Shown here: positions 56,207-64,000 of the stretch, one piece after another
Layout: each line of letters begins with the position of its first letter
How positions within the stretch are numbered: position 1 is the stretch's first letter
Origin: Cordilura impudica
Taxonomy: Eukaryota > Arthropoda > Insecta > Diptera > Scathophagidae
Length of the DNA: 64,000 nt
Assembly: GCA_963682025.1 (NCBI GenBank)
Contig: OY821519.1
Location: 69,864,025-69,928,024 of the forward strand
Direction: 5' to 3'
Notes under the pieces: model-generated
What the model was told of the DNA's origin: nothing
What the model saw: only the letters and a program-made list of their open reading frames with translations
Database searches by the model: none
Translations under genes and position numbers: made by a program

Positions 56207-56510
56207 TTAAATAAATCCTTCACAAGATGTTATGATACGTAATAAGTAAAAAAAAAATTGATCTGTAAAAAAAAATATGTAAATACTAATGAAATATTTA
56301 AAAAAAATTGGTTTCTCTTTTGTTCGTTACTGAAAAGAAATTCATATTTTAGTCTCTTTTGTTCAATTCAAAGAATGATAAAAAAAAATAAACAACGACT
56401 GTGACGTATGGAAGCTAGTTTTTCAAAACAACAAAATTGATATTTAGAGTTTCTCTCCTTTTTCGTAGATAAAAATAATACGACAACATTATAGAGAGTG
56501 CAAGGTCATT

Positions 56511-57040
56511 CCATGTCAAATCACCCAATATTCGAAAAATTTGTTGCTCCATAGTAAAAAATTTTTTTTTTTAATTACCGCTGAAACTTGTGGTGATGAA
56601 ACCCTCATATCTAAATTTGAATTTAATTATGCCCATTTTTGGCCGAGATATGGACATTTGAAAAATGCTCTTTTTTAACAAATTTTGACCATCATGGATT
56701 TGCCACTAATATGAAAAACTGCAATAACTTGAGAAATTATGGTTAAAATTTTAGTATCAATTTGAAGCAATTTATATGAGGAATACAAATCCATTGTTTA
56801 AATAAAATTAAATATATATTTTACTATATTTTTATGTGGAAAATTAAAACAATTATCTCCAAAATTTACCCAAATTTAATGGGCTGGGAAAAAATGGCCG
56901 CCCATTTTTTTTTCTGAAACTCGGTGGAAACACTAATCAATATGTACCCTTTAAGTATACAAAAAAGTGGAAAGGTAATATTTCTTACCAATTAAAAAAA
57001 ATTTCTTTCAAACCATGACATCGAGGTAGAAATCTCCTCG
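56511..57040 (+). mobile_element. Single TIR-like arm with CATGTCAA terminus
   Basis: Begins CATGTCAAATCACCC at 56512, almost identical to the left end of element B, and continues in the style of the A and B arms (ATATGGACATTTG, GGCCGAGATATGG). No inverted partner or transposase was found nearby, so this is an end fragment of a third member of that group. The 300 bp before it contains nothing I can name. Confidence 0.5.
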
Positions 57041-57041
57041 T

Positions 57042-57057
57042 TGCTGGAATCTGCTAG
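57042..57057 (+). mobile_element. Helitron-like 3' end only (H7)
   Basis: TGCTGGAATCTGCTAG followed by T, identical to the H consensus end. Nothing else of the element remains, so it could be a solo end. Confidence 0.4.
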
Positions 57058-57086
57058 TGAAAAGGTTTCTAAAAAATAATGTCTCT

Positions 57087-57965
57087 ATTTTTATCAGAGT
57101 TCAGAAAAAAACACACACTGAATAAAAAACTCGTACATATATGTAAACAAACATAACTTAGACCAACACACACATATTTTTATTTTCATACCAATTATGT
57201 TTGTTTTTAAATTTTCCTCGGTGCCCAACACAACCATGACTGTGTTCGTTTTAATATTGCGTTATTTACACGAACATTTTTGTATCACATACTTTTTGTT
57301 TCAATCACACACATTTTTGAGTGTTGCTTTATTTGAAGTTCTTGTTCTGGTACGTGTACTGAAAAAAACACAGAACATGTACAATAAACAGGTTCGAGTT
57401 CAGTTATATTTTAAGTCGTGTTGTGGCTCGTGTAGTAAGAAAAAACAGAACATGTACAATAAACAGGTTCGAGTTCAGTTATATTTTAAGTCGTGTTTAA
57501 AATATAACTGAACTCGAACCTGTTAATTGTACATGTTCTGTTTTTTCTCACTACACGAGCCACAACACGACTTAAAATATAACTGAACTCGAACCTGTTT
57601 ATTGTACATGTTCTGTTTATTCTTACTCCACGAGCCACAACACGATTTAAAATATAACTGAACTCGAACCTGTTTATTGTACATGTTCTGTGTTTTTTTT
57701 TCAGTACACGTACCAGAACATGAACTTCAAATAAAGCAACACTCAAAAATGTGTGCTTTATGTGTGATTGAAACAAAAAGTATGTGATACAAAAATGTTC
57801 GTGTAAATAACGAAATATTAAAACGAACACAGTCATGGTTGTGTTGGGCACCGTAGAAAATTTAGAAACGCACATAATTGATATGAAAATAAAGATATGT
57901 GTTGGCTGCTTTTGAACAGAACATTGTGTGTTTCATGTGTGTATTTTCTGAACCTTGATTTTTAT
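57087..57965. mobile_element. Foldback element: ~0.88-kb palindrome
   Basis: The two arms (57087-57489 and 57497-57965) are inverted copies, nearly identical along most of their length, around a 7-bp centre GTCGTGT at 57490-57496. Shared blocks include GGTGCCCAACACAACCATGA and AATGTTCGTGTAAATAAC in complementary form. The inner part of each arm is a tandem array of a 75-bp unit: two copies on the left, three on the right. This matches the structure of foldback (FB-type) elements: long arms made of repeats with little or no middle. Frames across it (57197-57511 plus, 57486-57875 minus) mirror each other and are not treated as genes. Confidence 0.8.
57371..57690. repeat. 75-bp unit repeated 2x in one arm, 3x inverted
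   Basis: CAGAACATGTAC anchors at 57371 and 57446 on the plus side. The complementary GTACATGTTCTG ends at 57540, 57615 and 57690. Each step is exactly 75 bp. The unit contains AACAGGTTCGAGTTCAGTTA. Confidence 0.9.
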
Positions 57966-58049
57966 ATTTAACTAATTTAATTTTAAAAAGCATTTTTCTA
58001 AACTAAAAAAAAATATATTCATAGCAATACCTTGGAAAATTGCATCATC

Positions 58050-58680
58050 TATAACAAGCTTTCCTAACTGTTGCAATTTGCGAAATAATTTGTGGACAAT
58101 TTTTTTTATACTTTCCATATTCATACTCAAAGTACCGCTTGGTCAACGAATCATGTTTCTGGTAACAATTTCATGCAATGCAGGAGCAATTTCAGTATAA
58201 AGAATTGTTGCTGATATAACGGTATCAATTTGATCTGGTGCCATTTTATCAACCATCCAAGTCAAAATGTGAGCGTACAGTTATCCTCTCTTTTGCTATT
58301 CAATCGAATACACTCAGCAACGCACTCCACCAAATATTTTTAATTTTATCAATATTAACGATTTCATCTTTTGCTTAAATGCACGTGCAGTCGGTCTTGT
58401 CGGGATGTTGGCTCTTGACCTTGACCGGATTGAACGTAAAAGTTATAAAAAATCAGGTCTTCCATAATTACCGCACATAACACATTGCGTGGTAAAATCA
58501 CCGTATTGCCAATATCATTAGGATCCACATCATTGTTTATAGTATTACGCACATGAATGTATTCTTCTGAACATAGTTTTGTTTGTTTATATATGATGTA
58601 ATTTAAATGTTCAGTTTCAATTTTTGCACACATATCAACAATGTATTGATGCAAAAACTTATGGCGAAGCAAAATGTCGA
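58050..58680 (-). pseudogene. Helitron Rep (replication initiator) relic
   Basis: Minus-strand frames, from 58672 down: LHQYIVDMCAKIETEHLNYI, LCSEEYIHVRNTI and DIGNTVILP, the Helitron-like N-terminal domain order (Q..VD.YAKIE..RL.F......LR.E.Y..L.........G....LP). After a break, QKRG*LYAHILTWMVDK corresponds to the QKRGLPHAHILIW block with the HUH nickase motif, here with the first His changed to Tyr. ALHEIVTRNMIR follows, close to LHEIVTKNMIHGPCG. Stops and frame changes are frequent. It would have cut and joined DNA at Helitron ends. It is a possible former source of the H copies. Confidence 0.7.
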
Positions 58681-59320
58681 AAAATTAATCGATACGCGTA
58701 ATAATTCATAGCGCTTACCTTATTACCGTACCTTCCATTTAAAGAAATAAAAATAAATTCCATTATGATTTCACGCATTTTATATGGGAAAAACGCACCA
58801 TCACAAAATTGAGCGTAAAACGCACATGCGTTGATATTTTTCGATGTTCTTTCCTTTTAAACCATCAGTGAAAGTAGAGCTTTCCAAAGCATACATTGGT
58901 TTGTAAACCAGTGAAGCAGTTCTCGAGTTTTAGATCGTCCAACACACAGCGTTTGATTAATATATATATATAGATTTACATATACTTGTTTTAACGCTCA
59001 AGAAAAAACCAACAAAAAATGGACATGCTAAATCTTTTTCTGATACAGTGCGATAAAAGAAAACGAAGAAACCCAAATAAGGGCCGTGTTTTATTTTAGC
59101 AAATTGCCAAATATAAATATTAGGTTCGAGATTATAATAAAGCTTTACAGAAGTAATATTCCAACTTTAGGAAGATCAGAAAAATCCAGCAGCATTCGAG
59201 TTGCGGCGTGGGCTAACGATTCAAAAATAGCCAGAGCTGTTTTGAAATCATACAGTCTAAGTTCAAGCTAACAAATTATGTAGCAGTTCAGAAATTAATT
59301 AATTAACCTATTTTTGGTAA
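58681..59320. other. No gene recognised; one 60-codon frame
   Basis: A frame at 59098-59271 (plus) follows TTTTATTTTAG, an acceptor-like site, and ends in a TAA. Its translation is unbiased (SIRVAAWANDSKIARAVLKS) and could be a small exon remnant, but I do not recognise it. Confidence 0.3.
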
Positions 59321-59329
59321 AATTAAGAG

Positions 59330-61470
59330 GCTTTGTTCACCACGATAGCCCATCCAGTCTTAAATATTTTTCAACCAGGCAAGTTCTCTTCTGCCTCTCG
59401 CGCATATTCCATCAATATCATCTTTAAGAAGTTTCTTGAAGAAATTTGCATTTATCTTTTCTCATTATATGTCTTAAATACGAAATTTTTCTATTTTTCA
59501 TAATGTTATTTAGTCGTCGGCCAGGTTCATTCTCCTCAGTACTTTACTATTTGGGATGCGTTGCTTTAATTGTCCATACTTCCACCGCATATAATAAGAC
59601 GGACAACATATAGCACTTGATAAACCGTGGTTTTCTTTTAAGATTAATATCATGACTGGAAAATATCTTGCTGTATTTAAACAATGCATGTCCCGCCATC
59701 TTTATGCGACATCTTATTTCCTTTGATATCTAATATTTTTCACCCGTTCTATGCCCGTTTTTCTTATTTTTAGGGTCTTGCTGTCATGTAAATGTTTCCT
59801 GCTGATGGTATTTCTCATTCTAATGTTGATTCTCAGACCATGTGGTTCCCTTACACTGGTAAGTTTGTCGAGGAACTTATGTTGGCCGATTATGGTGCTT
59901 GACAATGACGTGATGTCGTCAGTATGTGTTTTATTGATAAACATTCCATTTACTTTTACTCCTATTCTCTCTTCTTCAATTGATATTCGGAATATATGTA
60001 TGCGTCAAAAAGCAAGGACGATAGTATACACCGCTGTCTTACTCTTTTGCAGATGGCAATTTCTTCACTGAGTTTATTTTTGAAGAGATTTTTTATACAT
60101 CATCTTTGCTTCTTGTCAATTCCAATGGAGGTTACGGTTTCCATAAGCTTGTCATGTTGAACAGTATCGAAGTCTTTCTCATCGTCAATAAGGCTGAGGA
60201 AGGCATCTCTCTGGACATCCCTACAGTTTTTAATAAGTACCTGAACACCAGGTACCCCTTCTCAAGTACCCATTCCTTCCTTGAGGCTAAATTGTGATTC
60301 TGCCCTAGCTACTTCGAGCTTGGCGCATATTCTCGTGTGTATTATTCTTAGAAATATTTTAGCACAATGGGCTAATCAGTCTTTATTCATCGCTCCTTCT
60401 TGCATTGTTCTTCTCCGGCACGGTAATAAATGTTAATTTAAGCCTGTATCGTAAATGTAGTTACAGAGTGTCACATTATTGGGTTTCAAACTTTCGTAGG
60501 GGAGATTATCTAGACTTAAAGTCTTTTAATCCTTTAGCTAGTTTATTGCGTATTCCCATTCACATCTAGTGATTGGTGTTCCAAATATAGGGGTCTCTGC
60601 TTTACAATCTTAAATCGTTCTTTTGTCATCAGTAAATAGTTTCTTATCTTTCCAAATGCGTTTGATATCTGCCATCTTGAATACAGCCTCAGTATTGTCG
60701 TCAAACAGAATTGCTACCGATGTCCTTTTATATACTCAGGCTGCTTCCTTTAGTTTTTGTGCAAATCTATAATATTAATAGGCTAGGCGATTTCTTGTGA
60801 CCGATGTTTTGTTCTACCGTTTTATCGCGATTTTGACCAAACATATATTATTTGAAAGGTATTTCTTTTCAGCGGTTTTGCAGATTTACAGATTTTAAAA
60901 TTTTTTCCTTCATTTTGAGTAAATTGCATTTAAAGTTGCTACTAACACATACATAAAATTATACAAGCTATGTGTGTGCTTATTAAATATGTTAATGTCT
61001 TTATTTAATGAAAAAATAAAATTTCCTAGAATTTGCACTCGAATTTCGAGGGCTGGAATCTGCTAGTAAAAATAATCGTGTAAGTATGCGATTTCCGGCA
61101 TTGAGGGTTTAATAGTTAATTTTTTGCAGAACGGGTCGCAGTTTGGATCTCTTTGTTCAATTCCCAATAGATTTCATAATTTAAATTTTTGTGTTTGTTT
61201 CGTGTCAGTCGAAGTTCTCGAATTTCATTTGCCATCCATTCTCCTTGTTTCATTTGTATGCAGCTTTTTAGTATATCATTCGTAGTCATGTTCATATATT
61301 TTGATATAATTACAACAATTTTCTACATCTTTTTCATCGATATCTCCGAGTTTGTTATATAAACGTTCATGTTTGCAACATCTTGCAACTATTTATCGAG
61401 TTTAACGGTATTATGAATGGTCGAATGGTCGAGTTTAACGGACTTCCAATTTCTCTTATGGTTTTTCCAT
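59330..61470 (-). mobile_element. RTE-like LINE relic, interrupted by H8
   Basis: Minus-strand blocks across several frames: GTPITRCEWEYAIN (xxPI...E...AI..), then KNCRDVQREAF, LIDDEKDFDTVQHDKLMETV (RT motif A), IGIDKKQ and IKNLF, a degraded RQRCILSSLLFDAYI (RQGCVLSPLLFN.Y), THTDDITSLSSTIIG (xxADDI block), EPHGLRIN and, near 59400, GRREELAWLKNI (GRR...WL.NL.). This is the order of endonuclease-RT LINEs of the RTE/CR1 type common in insects. H8 (60766-61066) splits the upstream part, and a weakly conserved continuation is readable to about 61470. Confidence 0.65.
60766..61066 (+). mobile_element. Helitron-like short element, copy H8 (full length)
   Basis: A|TCTATAATATTAATAGGC at the 5' end and CTCGAATTTCGAG then GGCTGGAATCTGCTAG|T at the 3' end. 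About 300 bp, with the same internal blocks as H2 and H4. The flanks are A and T, as expected. It lies inside the RTE-like LINE. Confidence 0.8.
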
Positions 61471-62866
61471 TCTTACGGTGCACAGTGACGCCTTTCCCCA
61501 AATAACATGACAAAAATAAAAAATTTTATAAAAGCATTCAGTAAAATCAATGAATGCAAACGATAGAGGACTTCTCTCAGATTAAGAATAAATAAACAGT
61601 TTTAAAATCGGATAAAAATTATGGATGATACAGCTCCGCAAAGTTGGAATTTTTTAGCTTTTAGAAAAAGGCGCGAAATTTTGTGAAAAATATCCTCTTT
61701 CAAATCATATTGTAGGCAAGGTAGTTAACCGAGTACAATGCTTTTGGCGCCGTTTTAAACGTACTTTTATTTTGTTTAAAATAAAATTAAAATGATGCTA
61801 TTTGGTCGTTTACTGTTTCTACAGTCTCAGTTTTTCAAATATACTATATTTTGGTAGTTTTTTCTAATTTGATAGAATATAACTAAATTTTTTTAAATAT
61901 ATGCAATTAGATATTACCTAAAATGGTTCAATAACACTGTGGAACAAATTCAGGTTAGCAAAAGTTAGGTCGATTCTGAGAGTGAGGGGTGAAAATAGAG
62001 GCTAAATTAGAAGACCCGAATCGCGGCGTTTGTTTATGTTAGTTCGAATTTTTTTTTAATCGACCTTCGAACTTTGCAGTCAAATGCCGATTTTCAACAT
62101 ATTGTTTATATGGTTTTTTGGCTATAACTCGTCAACTGATCGATATTTGTTCAATCTGTGAAAGCCAAATTATTGTTCGAGACCTGTGCAACAACTAAAA
62201 TTTTTTAAAAAATTTATTTAGAAAATTTTTGTGGTGCTTATGAATCAAAATGTTGGAAACATTATTTTTTCATGCTTTTTGAAAATATTTTCCACAAAAC
62301 TAAGTCTTTTTTGCTTTCTGTTTGATCCATAATATGATTTAGAAAATTTTTATGGTGCTTATGAAGCAAAATGTTGGAAACATTATTTTTTTTTAAAGAA
62401 TATTGAAAATATTTTCCACAAAACTAAGTTTTTTCTGCTCTCTGTTTGATCTATAATATGCTTCTCAGTTTCTTCAATAAATTTCATTTGAAAAGAAAAT
62501 GGTCTTAGTCGATAATTTGCGTTAAAAATCCCAAAACCATTAAATAAATAGCGATTTAGGTAGAAGTAATTAAAAAGGAAAGTTCCAAGAATTTGGAATT
62601 AGTAAAACAACTTTTTTGTTTTCAACCACCGCACAGGTAGCGATTTTTTTTATTTCGTACAAGCGAACTAATTTCAAAAATAAAGATTCAGATTAAGACT
62701 CGAAACTCAGCCGCAGCTGATGTCTTTTAATTTTCGCTCGGTCGTGATAAAATTCGCTATTAATTCTTTTGGAACTTATTTAATTTTGTGAGTGATTTAA
62801 GCTAAGTGCATCAGTTTCATAAAAATAACAAAAAAAAAACATTGTATAATATATATTGTATTAAAA
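61471..62866 (+). mobile_element. Left arm region of a transposon (element E)
   Basis: From about 61915 (GGTTCAATAACACTGTGGAA) the sequence has the style of a long TIR arm (AACTCGTCAACTGATCGATA and similar low-complexity, non-coding text) ahead of the transposase-like gene at 62867. Just before the gene lies an untranslated-leader-like A/T stretch. The inverted partner would lie beyond the window, so the boundary is a guess. 61471-61914 holds no recognised feature. Confidence 0.35.
62217..62460 (+). repeat. 121-bp tandem duplication
   Basis: Two direct copies starting TTTAGAAAATTTTTGTGGTG (62217) and TTTAGAAAATTTTTATGGTG (62338). Each includes AAAATGTTGGAAACATTATT and ends with CTCTGTTTGATC-type sequence. 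A few differences and a T-run length change separate them. Confidence 0.85.
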
Positions 62867-64000
62867 ATGTCGGAACCAAAATGTAAAATGGACCATTTTT
62901 GTAATGTTTGTGGGCGTTTCATAGCAAGCGATGAGAAATGTGGCAATGAGAGTGATATTTTTTTTTGGAATCCTATAAACAATATTTCTCGCAAGAGTTT
63001 ATCACTGACTTAAACTATGCCCCTAAAAAAGTTTGCTTTAATTGCTATTCAACTCTTATGAAATGGAAAAGTGAAAAGAAGAAGGCTATGCCTTTTGGTA
63101 TACCAATGATGTGGTTAGACAACAGCCCGCATCAAGAAGAAAATTGGTATGGATGTATCAAGTACCATAAAACTTTGAATAGAAGGAAAGCAAAGAATAA
63201 AACTTATGTAGCAGTGCCAAGTGTCCAATTACCATTACCGCACTCAGAATTCGTTCCAGTACCAACATACCGAAGTATTGATCTTCAAACAGATATCAGT
63301 ACTACAACCGCCGCTGCTACTTCCATGGATTTCTTCTCAGAATACGACCCTATTGAAGGTACATCCTATGAAACATCAAAGGACCCAATCCTAGTCACAC
63401 AAAACCAATTGGATGGAATTGTTGCAAATTTGTGTTTGACTCAGAAAAAATCAGAACTACTGGCTTCATTTTTGAAAGGAAATAATTTGCTGGCGAAAGG
63501 TACCAAACTAACAGCATATCGAAAACGCCAAAAAGAGTTAGAAAAGTTCTTCAATGTGAATGATGCAAAAAATTTCGCTTATTGCAACGATATTGAAAAG
63601 TTAATGGAGGCGATAGGGTTGACCTATAAAAAAGATGATTGGCATTTATTCATCGATAGTTCTCTAATCAGCTTAAAAGTTTTGCACAAGACAAATAGAA
63701 TGCCTTCTGTTCCGATTGCGTATAGCTCTGACTCTAGTGAAAATTTCGATAATTTGAAACACATTCTGGAAGTATAACGAACACCTGCGGCGCATTTGCT
63801 GCGACCTCAAAATAGTTTCATTGATTACAGGCTTAACAGCATCTGGCCGTCCAAAATATCCATGTTTTTTGTGCGATGGGGATTCACGATACGGAGAAGG
63901 TATTAAAGGAAGAAACCAGTACAAACAGCATAACTGGAATAGTCGCATTGGGCGGAAATGGCGTAAAGACAATAGGCTGCACGAAAGTCTTGTTCCTGAA
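62867..64000 (+). pseudogene. TE-derived protein gene, frameshifted, runs off edge
   Basis: The ATG at 62867 opens MSEPKCKMDHFCNVCGRFIA, a CxxC N-terminal motif. A T-run at 62957-62966 shifts the frame. From there one frame runs to 63777: LNYAPKKVCFNCYSTLMKWK (second Cys pair), KAMPFGIPMMWLDNSPHQEE, NWYGCIKYHKTLNRRK. A linker and DDWHLFIDSSLISLKVLH follow, with YSSDSSENFDNLKHIL. A second one-base shift at about 63770 leads into CCDLKIVSLITGLTASGRPK and PCFLCDGDSRYG, up to the window edge at ESLVPE. This fits a TE-derived family abundant in insects (xPFGIPMVWRE.., ..D.SK.SLKAVLLHN, GDLKV..LL.G...G..K..CFLC.WDSR). The conserved Asp residues suggest a DDE-like core. Family name and end not determinable here. 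Confidence 0.65.

Noticed and set aside
57197..57875. Two overlapping frames of 104 and 129 codons on opposite strands
   Set aside because: They mirror each other because of the palindrome, and end within the 75-bp repeats. Kept only as a low-interest observation, not as genes.

Overview
The window looks like repeat-dense, non-genic DNA from an insect nuclear genome, most likely a higher fly (Diptera). It is very AT-rich and its coding remnants are insect-type transposable elements: mariner and Tc1, Jockey/CR1-like and RTE-like LINEs, a Ty3/gypsy-type element, Helitrons, hAT-like pieces, and INE-1-like short repeats carrying GGAC microsatellites. I see no operons, rRNA, tRNA, CRISPR or bacterial gene organisation. 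Almost all recognisable coding sequence is decayed transposon sequence. The few open frames that look intact are a 378-codon transposase-like frame (5930-7066, minus), a possible small secreted-protein gene (49328-49645, minus) and an exon-like island with a splice acceptor (29540-29808, plus).

Layout. 1-5 kb: two degraded transposase fragments and short repeats. 5-7.7 kb: element A, a DNA transposon with terminal inverted repeats (TIRs) of about 550 bp. 7.7-13 kb: a MITE, diverged tandem repeats, a mariner relic, two neighbouring MITEs with 3-bp target duplications, a LINE 3' fragment and two Helitron-like short elements. 13-24.4 kb: Tc1, mariner and hAT-like relics, an INE-1-like copy, a transposase-like pseudogene and a 5'-deleted LINE with a (TAAC)9 tail. 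24.4-31.4 kb: a Tc1-type end, a TIR element (P1) with an INE-1-like copy inside it, a Tc1 relic, and a Jockey-like LINE split around an exon-like island. 31.5-34.1 kb: a three-level nest in which a gypsy-type relic lies inside a Helitron-like element that lies inside a Tc1-like element. 36-39 kb: a LINE fragment, a Helitron helicase relic and a complete but broken mariner. 42.7-49 kb: a second P element, then a LINE split by element B, a 3.5-kb transposon whose transposase is homologous to that of A. 50.7-52.7 kb: a roughly 2-kb TIR element of a type I cannot name. 53-58.7 kb: an INE-1-like span, a near-perfect foldback palindrome and a Helitron Rep relic. 59-61.5 kb: an RTE-like LINE interrupted by a Helitron-like element. 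61.5-64 kb: the start of another transposon whose broken transposase-like gene runs off the edge.

How the parts relate. Most families here occur both as protein-coding relics and as short non-coding copies that such proteins could have mobilised: Helitron Rep and helicase relics with at least seven TC...CTAG copies, and Tc1 relics with Tc1-type ends. Insertions inside insertions give relative ages: LINE before B, Tc1-like before Helitron-like before gypsy-like, P before the INE-1-like copy, RTE-like LINE before a Helitron-like copy. The region could be intergenic or lie in a very large intron; the sequence alone does not decide.
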